In this document: positions 25,300-35,452 of the stretch, piece by piece
Layout: each line of letters starts with the position of its first letter
Position numbering within the stretch: position 1 is the first letter of the stretch
From: Laetiporus sulphureus 93-53
Lineage: Eukaryota; Basidiomycota; Agaricomycetes; Polyporales; Laetiporaceae
Direction of reading: 5' to 3'
Assembly (NCBI RefSeq): GCF_001632365.1
Contig: NW_024468536.1
Location: 62,001 to 126,000 of the forward strand
DNA: 64,000 nt
The notes under the pieces: model-generated
Told to the model about the DNA's origin: nothing
Database searches by the model: none
The model's input: the letters and a program-made list of their open reading frames with translations, nothing else
Position numbers and translations under genes: made by a program

Positions 25300-28200
25300 A
25301 TGGCCACTGCCTACGCTCAGACTCCCAGCGCCCTCCAATCGCCCCGACAGCAATACCTGCAGCCTACTCCACAATCACAGCGGAGACACGCATCTAGACG
25401 GAAGTTTGCAGCGGAATTCTCACAGTGCCTTTATGAGTTTGTCATACAGCTCCTCCCGACCCCAGAGGAGTTGATGGTAAAGGAGGACGTCCGAAAGCTT
25501 CTTGAGCAATTGATCCGCACCATCGAGCCTGACAGCCGGCTTTTGTCGTTTGGCAGCACGGCGAACGGGTTTAGCCTACGCAATTCAGGTAAATGATGTA
25601 CTCATCCTGCGCTCACGGATATTCCTAATATCCTATTAGACATGGACTTGTGTTGTCTGATCGATTCGGAGGAGAAACTTGCGGCTTCGGATTTGGTCAA
25701 TATGCTGGGAGATTTGCTCGAGAGAGGTACAACCTTGCGCCTTGGGAGCTCGTGGATTGTCGTTGACTTGCCCCGCAGAAACCAAGTTCCATGTCAAGCC
25801 GCTGCCACATGCTCGAATACCCATCGTCAAGCTGTCGCTCGATCCAGCGCCTGGTCTGCCGTTAGGTATTGCCTGTGATATCGGATTCGAGAACAGACTC
25901 GCGCTGGAAAATACGCGTCTCCTCATGTGCTACGCCATGATCGACCCTGCTCGCGTTCGGACGATGGTCCTATTCTGTAAGTGATCTCGACGTGAACAGA
26001 TTTGGAAAGAATTAAAAACATATCGATGGGCTGTCTGTAGTGAAAGTTTGGAGCAAACGCCGGTACGTCTTCCGCTTCAGGTGAAAGGTGGGATACTCAG
26101 CGTTTACGACGGTAATACAGGAAGATCAATTCACCATACAAAGGGACTCTGTCATCATATGGATATGTCCTTCTCGTCATCTATTTCCTTGTACATGTAA
26201 AGAATCCACCTGTTCTGCCAAACCTGCAGCAAATGCCGCCTCTTCGTTCAATATCACATGTGCGTGTTTCTGCCTCCGTCCTGTTTCAGGATGCTCAACG
26301 ACAGTGAACAGGAGGACACCCACCTAAATGGTCATAATATATGGTGAATCCTAACTAACGACTGGACACACTCGCAGTTCTCACGCCGCACAGGTTTTTT
26401 GATGACATAGAGCTACTACGACAACGTTGGAAATCGTCGAGCACAGAAAGCGTGGCTGAGCTGTAGGTCCAAGGATGGTCTGCCTTACAATAGTATTGAC
26501 ACGCCTTTCCGGTAGCCTTATTGATTTTTTCAAGTTTTACTCTCGCGACTTTACGTACAGTACCGGTGTAGCCTCCATTCGAGCAGGATTGCTTAGCAAG
26601 GACAGCAAGGGATGGGCGAACGAAGTGAGTGGGAAGATACTGAAACATATTCATCGTTGAGACTAGCACACATAGTTCGACAAGGGAGACCCGAGAGAAC
26701 GGAATCGTCTATGTATCGAAGTAGGTCGTCATCATCGCGTCGGTGGCATGTTACTCATCGGTTGACAGGACCCTTTCGAGATCGACTACAATGTAGCGAG
26801 ATGCGTTACCAGGGATGGCCTATACACCGTGGGTGCTCTTCCGTTGTATTGTGTCCGACTCATTAATTTACTTTGCACCGTAGATCCGGGGAGAGTTCAT
26901 GCGAGCATCACGCATCCTCGCAGCCTGTCCCGACAGGGCGGTCGTTGCCATCTCCGAGCTCTGTGAAGAGCGGCTGGACGAGGAGCTGCTACACCCATCT
27001 CCACCTCGTGGAGCATTCGTACCACCCCGTCTGTCTCCTCTGCCTCCTCAAATCCCATATACTATCGGCAGCAGTCCGATGCGTCCCATTTCTCTGCCCG
27101 TAGCTGACCAGCTTACTGCTTCGGAGAAGACTTCCGCTAATGGCACGTCTCCTCCATCAATATCTTCAATACCGTCATCTCCGCCGCAACCGCCTTCGAC
27201 GGTGTTGTCCGGATGCGCTGGGATTCAGAACCCGCTTCCGATCGATCAGCTTGAGCATATGGCTCCGAAGCGCTCCAAGTGGACCAGTCTTCCGCCGCCT
27301 GAGGCCCCAGAGGAGGACCGCTCAGCATTCGAGCAACGGCTGGGTCAGAGTCTCGCTCTTGCTACAGTCGCCAGTGCGGCGCGTGAGCGGGAACGACACA
27401 CTGCTCCGTCTGTTTCTTCTTCGGCTGCCAGCGAAGTTCCGACGGACGACGAGGCACCGTCCGACATTGCGGAGTCGGACGACGTGCACTCTGTACAGTC
27501 TTTTACCGAGGAAGGCACACTGAGTCGACGGCGGGAGAAGGAGACGGAGGCTGATCGAGAGCCAACTGTCACGCTTGAGCGTCAGCAATCGCGTCAGATG
27601 CGACCAGACTCCATGTACTGCGTGCAGGACCCGTCAAGCTCCCGCCAGGCTGTACGGCAGGAAAACACACTGGACGCGAAGACGTTGGCAAAACTGAGAG
27701 GGCGCGCGGCCTTGAAATGGCCTCAAACGAGTGACACGAATTATAAGCCGCAGCTGGTGGACAAGCAGGCTACCTACGTTCTTCCTCCGCGGACAGATAC
27801 CCCACGGACACCACGGCGCTCGCTTTCGGGTCCGGCGCGCACGCCGCTCTCCAATCGATTCTCTCAGATGGCTATACCCCCGTTCGTACCCGGACCGCCA
27901 TACTTTACCCCAGATCTGTCTACCTCGCGGCAAGCACCGCCCCACCTTTCCAACGTTAATGTGTACTATGAAACGACTCCGTCTAAGGATAAGATGTATC
28001 GCGTCTTGCCGTATGCTTTCCCAATGTCTCCTGTGTCCCCTGTGTCCCCACAGCAGCAGTACGACGTCCTGACATATTACGAGATTGCGCGCGGCCTGAA
28101 TGGCTCGCCTTCATCGTCACCTCGGCATACGTTCGCTGCACCTCAGCAAGATCTGCCTTCCTCACGACAGCCGGCACCACGGCACTTGCCTCCATCATTA

Positions 28201-28809
28201 CGTCGCAATTCCAGGCCCATCGTCCAAGTTGGCGCGGGCTCTTCCTCTCTGCATGTCGATGACGCGAGGTTATCATTGTCGCCGGGCGGCTACTCGCATT
28301 CCCATTCCCATTCGACGGCCACTACTCCCCGAGCACACGTCCAGGACTTCGGCCCTGCGCAGCTGCCGTCACCGTCGCTCTCGAGGTCGCACTCGCCGCC
28401 GGATCTGCAACGAGAGCCGCAACAGGGGCTCAAAGCCCAACAACACCTTCCTCCACTACTGAGCGGAGAATATGGCGCCAGACTGCCATCCTCATCGGCT
28501 TCTGTCTCGTCAGAGAGTGCGTCGCCGCCAATGTCTTCTACGAGCTCTCAATATGCCGCGTCATGTTCGCCGCTCTCCACCTCTCCGCCTTCGCCCACGC
28601 ATTGCGATGCCTTTGGCAAGCAGCAGTCAAGAGTGCATGATTCGCCACGTCAGTCTGGGAGGGGGCCACCGCAAACCACTCCGGCAGGCCGGGGGACGGG
28701 GGATGGCCACGGCATGACGGTCGTTACTGGCCAGAGGGGACCGACACATGCTCGAGATGTGACGACAGCCCAAGTCGGAGCCACGCGTTCGCACGCGAAT
28801 GCTCGATAG
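25300..28809 (+). CDS. Cid1/TRF4-family poly(A)/poly(U) RNA nucleotidyltransferase with long disordered tail
   Basis: Non-canonical terminal nucleotidyltransferase that would add A or U tails to RNA 3' ends. Start ATG at 25300 (MATAYAQTPSALQSPRQQ). The catalytic signature is LLSFGSTANGFSL, an intron, then DMDLCCLID: helix-turn GS followed by the DxD metal pair; the third acidic residue is in GIACDIGFEN near 25875. The central domain includes VKWSKRRKINSP-like sequence and SSYGYVLLVIYFL, and the PAP-associated region NGHNIWFFDDIELL, LIDFFKFYS and IRGEFMRASRIL. Eight or so introns (each around 30-60 nt) join in frame. Residues after about 390 are a roughly 600-residue low-complexity tail rich in Ser, Pro and Gln with SPVSPVSP and HSHSHS runs (26985-28806). 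The His that would favour UTP could not be judged, so A- versus U-addition is open. Confidence 0.9.
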
Positions 28810-29467
28810 CGCTGGTTGAGTGCACTTATCCCTGTTGTATGCTCATCTAGATCTGCTGAGCAGAATCTGTCTGCATCACAGTGTGTGGTACTTACCGTCT
28901 GAGTTCCCCGGCGCCTCTCTGTGTAGCTCCTTCCGTCATGCTGCTACTGGCATTTCTTTCAAACACTGATGGCCCTCGGATGCTGTGTAAGTCTGTTGGC
29001 CATGCTTCTCGTGACCATTGCATAGCATGTATCTTAGACTGACTTTACGGGCATGAACAATGGCGTTATTTGCAGCCTGCTTATCGGTTGCATGTCAACC
29101 ACATAATCCCCTGTCTACGCGGATGTACATACTACATGATATAAAATGGGGCTGTACAGTAGTACTTACTGCACTACTGAATCGATGTACCCTCGCAACA
29201 ACGCGCCGATGCATGTTAACCGTGCGCAACTAGACGCGGCGTCGGGCTGTGAAACAAATCGGGCGTCTATGTGGTGTGATTTCGTGTGACCTTACGTGCC
29301 ACCCTGTCACTTAGGGCCACTGACATTCTGAATCCGGCTTTAGAGTCTGCTTGAAGACGACGCTCGCCTCGGACGCAACTCCTTGAACCATTTATGCTTC
29401 TTTATGTGGTCATGATGCCAGAAGATATTAGAAAGGATGAACTGGACACATCCACGGTGTGATTCCT
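28810..29467. other. Intergenic region
   Basis: About 660 bp with no frame above 60 codons, likely 3' UTR of the upstream gene and promoter of the next. An AT-rich segment near 29125-29165 is the only compositional feature noted. Confidence 0.45.
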
Positions 29468-30736
29468 ATGTTTACAGTCCAAAAGCGAGCAAGACTGAAC
29501 AACTTTCACATGCGATTTCAGAGGCCAAGCAAGCGGCCAAGAATGATGGGCTTTGCGGACGGCTTCGTTAAAGAGAAAGCGTCGGTGAAGATCTCCACAC
29601 CGAAATTCGTGTCTGCTTTCGACAGCCTTGGACCCTCCACATCGGCAGGAACATCCTCACGACTAAAACCCTCTGTTAAAACTCCGTCACGTCTGTCCAA
29701 TATCTCTGTGCCTTCTCCCAAGTCACAAGCGAGTCAACTTCGTGACAAACCAGGGGACTCATCAAGAATGAGCAAGCTTATTTCCGTGCGCGTCCTGAAA
29801 CCACCAGCATTTCCTGTTCCGCCTGCGATTGAACGAACAGAAGAGGTCAGAACAACGAGAGAAAGTGGCACTATCACGGCTCGAAGACCTGTGCTGACTG
29901 CTCCACGTATAAGCTCAAGCAAGAATCTGACAAGTATTCATCGTCTGCAGCCGCGCCCTATCACCCCTCCCCGCGAAAAGAAGAAGATTCTGACCGACCT
30001 TGCTCCGCCTCCCTTACCCGGAGCTGGGCCCGCCTCCGGTTCCTTGAAGTCAATCTTTGACACCGCCGTCGCGCGCGCTACTGACTTTCGCTCAGAGAGT
30101 GGACAAGCCGAGGTGCTTTCAATATACCTGCAGCAGCATGGACACGGATTCGTGGATCCACATGAACGCGAGCTGCAGCGTGGTCTTGAACAGAGCCCCG
30201 AAAAAGCCTCGAAGCGTACCAAGGCGGCGAAGTATGCGAGGTATGTAATTCGTACAATCAGCACATTCCGATATCGATGGGATGTATTCCTTTGCAGAGG
30301 TGGCCTAGCTCAGAGGGCAAGCGTGCAATTCTCTCATCGTCGGACGGCACTTTCCTTATGGCAATCGTCGTTGGAGCTGGAGATGCGCTCTGGCAGGGCT
30401 CTAGTTCCCGACATGCATCTGCGTGTCACTTCAGTCAGATACTCTGCGAACCCTGCCGACCATCAACGCACGTCTCACGCGCCTTGCGTGGCTCTCGTCC
30501 GTTGTCGTGTGGTGTCTGCACGCAAAGAAGAGGATGTCACTGTCATGCTCAACTTCGATGGCGTAGGATCACGCGCGACGCCGTTCAACAAGGTATCGGA
30601 GCTTCAGGATGGCCGGGAAGTCTACGTGTGGCGACCTTGGAATAGCATAACGATCCCGTCGGCTTTTTCACTTCCTGGAGGCACGGAATGTGACAACATC
30701 ATGTTCTGCTCCCGATTCTGGCTCAAGCCGGCTTGA
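29468..30736 (+). CDS. Unrecognised basic, largely disordered protein
   Basis: Open frame beginning at ATG 29468 (MFTVQKRARLNNFHMRF) and ending at 30736. Residues about 1-195 are Ser/Pro/Arg/Lys-rich and look disordered, with a PPLPGAGPASGS linker; a helical segment (AVLSIYLQQHGHG-like, about 30095-30160) and a basic run (EKASKRTKAAKYAR) follow. The C-terminal part (about 30298-30733) looks folded, with beta-strand-like stretches (LHLRVTSVRYS, ALVRCRVVSARKEEDVTVML, REVYVWRPWNSITIPS) that could be a small beta-barrel. A probable intron, 30241-30297, has canonical GT-AG ends, is 57 nt long and carries no stop codon, so both spliced and unspliced forms stay in frame. Upstream exons may exist. 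I do not recognise the family. Confidence 0.6.
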   Translation: MFTVQKRARLNNFHMRFQRPSKRPRMMGFADGFVKEKASVKISTPKFVSAFDSLGPSTSAGTSSRLKPSVKTPSRLSNISVPSPKSQASQLRDKPGDSSRMSKLISVRVLKPPAFPVPPAIERTEEVRTTRESGTITARRPVLTAPRISSSKNLTSIHRLQPRPITPPREKKKILTDLAPPPLPGAGPASGSLKSIFDTAVARATDFRSESGQAEVLSIYLQQHGHGFVDPHERELQRGLEQSPEKASKRTKAAKYARYVIRTISTFRYRWDVFLCRGGLAQRASVQFSHRRTALSLWQSSLELEMRSGRALVPDMHLRVTSVRYSANPADHQRTSHAPCVALVRCRVVSARKEEDVTVMLNFDGVGSRATPFNKVSELQDGREVYVWRPWNSITIPSAFSLPGGTECDNIMFCSRFWLKPA

Positions 30737-31022
30737 CTCTGGCCTGATTGTTTCCCGTGTCTCTATGTTCTGTCCTGTTTCCTTGGATCTATACCGTGTC
30801 CGATGTACTTGTAGCATGTGGCAGCCGATAAATAGCAACTTTGCCAACGCTTCGGTCACGGTCACGTGCCCAGACTCATCGCGTCCCCTGCGATGCGGTG
30901 CACGTCCTTGAACTTTGTGCCACACGAGAGTCAAGGTGATTTATTGGCCCTCACCTGTGGATAGACAATTCTACATTGTCTCGTTCCTCTCCCCCCAACG
31001 CAAAAAAGCATTCATCATACAC

Positions 31023-31874
31023 ATGCCTGGCCGCTCGAGCAGAAATACGGTGCTGTTGCCGCAATTTTCTACCGAGTCATGGGATGCTCACGATGACGTT
31101 TCTAGCTCTCTCAGCAATCCTTGAGCAGTGATGATGCAAAGTACGTGCGTATATGCGATATGTTCTCACGCTTCGCTGATTGTTCTCGCATGATAGCATT
31201 GTAGCTGCCGTCGCACAGCAGATGCACAGTAAGGCGCCGCCTAGGCCGAAGCGAGATAGCGTATTGATTACCGGTATTTATGCACAGCATCATGGGAGAA
31301 GAAGAAGAAAGAGAAAGAAAACAAGTTTGCAAGGGATGCGAAATCGTCCCTGGACAGATGCGTGAGCCGCTCTGCAGAAGTGACTATATGCGCTTATTTC
31401 CGCTAAACAAACGGTACAGGTGTCGAACAGGGCGACCGAATACGCCGAAGCTATGGCAGAGTTGTGCGCATATATGAGTGTGCTGCTTGCCATTGTCCGG
31501 ACTGATGGTCGCTTGCGAGCAGCAATGAAGTGTACGAAAAGTTCATTATGGACTATGCGGCAGTGGAGGACGAGATTCGCAATCTGTGGGTCCATTTACT
31601 GAGGGAACAGCAGAAGCTTCTTGTATGTGCGATCACTCGACGCTCATTGCAATGATTCGTTGATGTGTTAGTAGGTTCTAGCAGAGCAGAAACACAAACG
31701 CGTGGTAGAGAGCGAGAAAGTTCGAGAGCGTGGCCAAGTGCAAGGCATGGCTATGGCCAAGAAAGCCATGGAAGGTTAGTAGCTTCTGTTGCTTATGAAA
31801 TTCGCTGAGAATGTGAGAGCGCTCTTCTAGACTACATCCAGCTCGCCAATTCTCTGCGAAATGTCGAGTCCTGA
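31023..31874 (+). CDS. Small eight-exon coiled-coil protein of unknown function
   Basis: Eight exons (31023-31049, 31106-31140, 31197-31228, 31288-31361, 31420-31463, 31523-31622, 31675-31774, 31831-31874) joined at canonical GT-AG introns give 151 codons plus stop with every phase matching. The protein begins MPGRSSRNTLSQQSLSSDD, has a short helix (NIVAAVAQQMH), a Lys/Glu run, and a long amphipathic helical region containing EVYEKFIMDYAAVEDEIRN, LREQQKLLVLAEQKHKR and AMAKKAMEDYIQLANS. It looks cytosolic or nuclear with no signal peptide. No single exon exceeds 34 codons, so open-frame scans miss it. The model is supported independently by a decayed copy near 34.4-35.0 kb that preserves the same blocks. 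I do not know its function; coiled-coil meiotic or structural proteins are possible but unproven. Confidence 0.72.
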
Positions 31875-32009
31875 ACGACGGACGGCGAACAGTCCCTTCA
31901 TTCCACATCCGCGTAGCTATGCAGAGAAGTATCGTTTGCACGCAGTACATTCGGCAGCAGCATTGACATACAGGAGGAATGCGCATTGATGCGCTTCAAA
32001 GCAATGAGA

Positions 32010-33640
32010 TTACATTACAATTACGTTCTCAACGCTTTCTGCCTCCGTTCTCGCCTTCTTTGTGATCCGGACGCCCGAGAGCGCCTGCGAGAGTACTTCA
32101 GTGTCGTCGCGGCCATCCTCTTCATCCTCACGCTTTCGTTTCTCCGCCTTTCCGCACTGCGTCGCAGTGAGAGTGGCACATACCGGAGTCTGACTCACGG
32201 CATCCTGATCCAAATCAATATCCATCATGTCTGCGTCCCCTCCTGTGGCGGGTTTGATTTTGAACACGTCTTCATATTCATGACGATAGAGACCCTTGAA
32301 TTTAAGGACCTGCAGCGCCAGGATCCGCACCCACTCCAGCTGGAATTTCCTCTCCGTTTCCTCTGCTTTGCATCAGTTGAGGCTGCCTACGCAACGCAAT
32401 GAACCTCGAGACGCTCACCGTTAGGGATACTCCACGTCAACTTCAACCCATTACGAACTTTGAGGACCTCCGAGATACAGATGACGTCTGTTTTGCTGAG
32501 AGCCCGCTTGAAGCCGATCAACCCTGCTGAACCGTTTTCTATAGATTTAGAGAACGGACGATCTTCCAGTTTGTAGAGCAGTTTCATTGTGTTCTGAGAA
32601 CCAAATTAAATGGCCAAGCATGACAGAACCGCATAAAAACCAACCCGTATGTCTTCGATAAGGACATTTCCGTCACAACTTTCGAACATCAATGTCGCGC
32701 TCTTGATGTACGGTATGCTCTCTTCCTCGAGAAAGGGGTCCTCATCATCGGGTTTGTACACTGCGATTTCCTTGTCCAAAAGCTTGAAACGCACTAGGAC
32801 TTCGCATGTTTTGTTATGAACGCATTTCCAACGTTCGAAACAGGCGAATTCCGGGGGAATTCCCTTGAAAACGCTCTTGGCGAGCCTTTTCATCTCAAAC
32901 TTCGTTTCGGACCGATGCCTCCTAGAACGCACATAACCTCGCCTCTCAACAACAGCCACCCTGGCTCTGTAGTGCCTATCTTTTGCAATAAGTTCGAAGT
33001 AATCCTCTCTGAAGACAACGTTCGACCAGAGAACTTCATAGTAACGTCTATTTGGGACATACCCCGATAGAATAAGGAGTTCGCGGTTGTTCCACATGGG
33101 TGCATCGTCAAGAAATGCATTCCGGGATTCAATGTTTGCGTATTCGATGAATGCAGTAACCTGCAAATCGATCAATCATATATTCGACGTCAAAATCACT
33201 AACGGACCGTGTTCGCTGGCCCGATTTGTTTCACGCGGATTTGTTTTGTTTCGCCGTATCGCTTGAAGAAAGCTTCCAGAGGCTGCGAAACGTCCCCTGC
33301 AATAACTTGGAATCCTTTCTGCAACGATGCTCGATCGTCGTGGCTAGACGTCAAGTGCGTCTTGTTGCTTACCGCGAAAACGCTCCGCTTCTTGATTTCC
33401 TTCCAAGCTTGACTACGTCTCTTTCCCGCCCATGTGCAGTCTGTTGTCGGTGTTGCCCCTTCACCGAATCGGATCAGATCATCGATTCGCGATATAGACA
33501 TATTTCTTCTTTTAGAGCGCAACATCAGTTACTATGCCTATGTAGAAAGCAACCTCATGCCAACCTTTGAAGTGCGTATAGCTGTCTGCCAATGCTGAGA
33601 ACTTCTGATCAAGTATATGAACCATTACCTCGTTGTCCAT
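32010..33640 (-). CDS. Diverged La (Lhp1/SSB)-like RNA-binding protein
   Basis: Resembles La, which binds the UUU-OH ends of RNA polymerase III transcripts. An RRM-like block reads LEAFFKRYGETKQIRVKQI, an intron, then VTAFIEYANIESRNAFLDD and ELLILSGY (33060-33360). A second domain near 32440-32720 reads TLMFESCDGNVLIEDIR, an intron, then GLIGFKRALSKTD and LKLTWSIPNGERLE, like the C-terminal RRM of fungal La. A helical block and a Lys/Arg/Glu-rich tail with KRKRED finish at 32010-32012. The N-terminal La motif is hard to see: sequence around 33590-33680 has only faint similarity and no clean in-frame splice, so the start at 33640 is provisional and the gene may lack a working La motif or be decaying. 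A conventional La gene is expected elsewhere in the genome. Confidence 0.62.
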
Positions 33641-34380
33641 GCGCGGAGTTGAGAACAATGTTGACGCATTATTTGTTCACGTCGGTCCCGCAATTCCCAC
33701 AGATAACACTGGCCCTCCACCTCCACAATATTAGTTGAGATGGTAGCCTAGTTGTTGCATGCGCATGTCTCGAAAGACTTCTATCGCTTGAAATAAGACG
33801 ATGATGAGATGTGGAGTAACTTGAACGCACTGTCCTGATTAGGTGGTTTGAAAATTACGCGTCTTGACGCGTCTGTGGCGGACTGTCACGCAGGATGTTA
33901 GCGAATCTCGTGATGATGTCACAAGCTCGAGGATGTGTTCAAAGTCGCGCTTGTTCAATACGTTCAACGTCAACGTTCAATGGTTGCCATTGAAGTTTAC
34001 TGTCTGTAAGTTCTGCTGCTCATTTCTATGCTCGACATGCTCGTAGAGGACTTGATCAAGGGCCACATTTTGTGGCAACGTGTAATGCATTCGTGTTTCA
34101 GCATCTTCGGAGACTTGGATCAGTTCGTACTTTTCTGTAGCAAATTCCTAGCACTGGTGACATCTCAAGCCGAGGACTTCGTAGTGCTCGCGTCGCTGCC
34201 AGATATTTCTGTTGCCTGCGTGGACATGCCCAGTCAAGCAAAACAAGGTGTGGTGCTAACGCTCAGCTCTCTGCTGAAATCGATTGCTTACGGCCATAAC
34301 GTGTTTCTCTCAACAGTTCTTGAGCTTGATATTGATGATACAAGACGGAGGCATATATAACGTCAACCTCCCGACGTGAA
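33641..34380. other. Intergenic region with a 110-codon frame of unclear status
   Basis: Contains an ATG-started plus-strand frame at 34028-34360 (110 codons, leucine- and valine-rich) without recognisable similarity or supporting splice structure. Also holds two ACGCGT sites (33857-33862 and 33867-33872). Otherwise nothing is seen. Confidence 0.35.
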
Positions 34381-35062
34381 TGGCTGAGAGATGCATGGCA
34401 GCATCGTGGCTGCTGTTGCCCAACAGATGTATACTATCGAAGATGGAACACAATGTCGACCTCCAAGGAGTCCCCGACTTTGTTCTGGAGCCCTGTCGGA
34501 AACGAGAAAAAGCAGAACGAGAGAAAGTTTCAACTTTGCCCTTGGCATCGTTGAGTAAATGCTAGTGTGTAAGTGCTCCATAGAGACTCTACTATTACTA
34601 ATGGCTGCATGCGCATATTCCTACTGACGGTTGCCACAGGTGTCGAACAAGGAGACCGAGTATGCAAGCTATGGCGGAACTATACACACATATGAGTGCT
34701 AATTTCTTATCTTATCCGTCTCATGGTCCGGTTTGAGCACCAATGAAGCATACAAAAAGTCCGTCGTGGATTATGCTGACCAGTGACCGCAGTGGAGAGC
34801 ATGACCCGCAAGTTGTAAGTCCAAATGATGTGGGGAAGCTTTTCGTGTGTATTCCATTAAAATGCTTTCATATTGTATGTGAATGTTTCGCAGCTGCTAA
34901 CAGGGCAGAAACACAACCGCATGGTGAGCAAGAAGGCCAGGCAACGTGTTCAAGTGTAAGGTGTGCTGTGGCCAAGAACGCCATAGAGAGCAAACTCGAC
35001 AATTCGCTGTGCCACGTTGAATTTCTATTTGGGTTGCATGAAGATGTGGCTCTAGCTGCCTA
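34381..35062 (+). pseudogene. Decayed copy of the small coiled-coil gene at 31.0-31.9 kb
   Basis: Nucleotide blocks match the gene at 31023-31874 in the same order and spacing: 34393-34428 with exon 3 (ATCGTGGCTGCTGTTGC), 34640-34700 with exon 5 (GTGTCGAACAAGGAGACCGA), 34736-34815 with exon 6 (ACCAATGAAGCATACAAAAA) and 34900-34990 with exon 7 (AGGGCAGAAACACAACCGCA and GTGGCCAAGAACGCCAT). The copy carries a 2-nt deletion in the exon-5 block, an insertion creating in-frame TGA codons in the exon-6 block (near 34785), and a loss in the exon-7 block. Retention of intron-like spacers shows that the copy arose from DNA rather than from a spliced transcript. Read by eye, so exact boundaries are approximate. 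Confidence 0.75.
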
Positions 35063-35452
35063 GACACTCGAGAGACGTTCCTTACCAGTCGTATCTACGT
35101 TTCAGTCCACAATGGGTTCAGGCATGAGTACTATGTATGCGAGGCATGCCCAGTGCATGAGCATATAAACAAATGGGCATCCTGTAATGCCTGCGAGATT
35201 CATCACGAGGCACAGAAGAGTGTAGATCATAAGCGCTCACTCCTTTGATCCCGACGTTCGTCTTGTCTGCTGACTGTCTGGCTGCCACTGCCGTTTGGTG
35301 CCTCCGAGGCGGTCGTGTCGCCTTGACTTTGCTGTTCCCGGTGTCGCTGACTTGGATCACGGATTTACGAATATTCACGATCGTTGTAGTTTGTGAGCAG
35401 CCGGTCGGGAACGTTTCGGACCGCGTAAATGCTGACGCATGGATAGTCTTGA
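35063..35452. other. Intergenic region upstream of tuberin
   Basis: About 390 bp that must hold the promoter of the TSC2-like gene. No gene or repeat is recognised. Confidence 0.45.

Noticed and set aside
30297..30370. tRNA-like start with an A-box-like string (TAGCTCAGAGGG)
   Set aside because: No matching B box or acceptor stem downstream, and the segment lies in a coding exon of the 29468-30736 gene.
31986..32402. 138-codon plus-strand frame
   Set aside because: Lies opposite the C-terminal exons of the La-like gene, whose reading is supported by family similarity.
34028..34360. 110-codon ATG-started plus-strand frame
   Set aside because: No recognised similarity, no splice context and no upstream signal; kept only as a note in the spacer entry.
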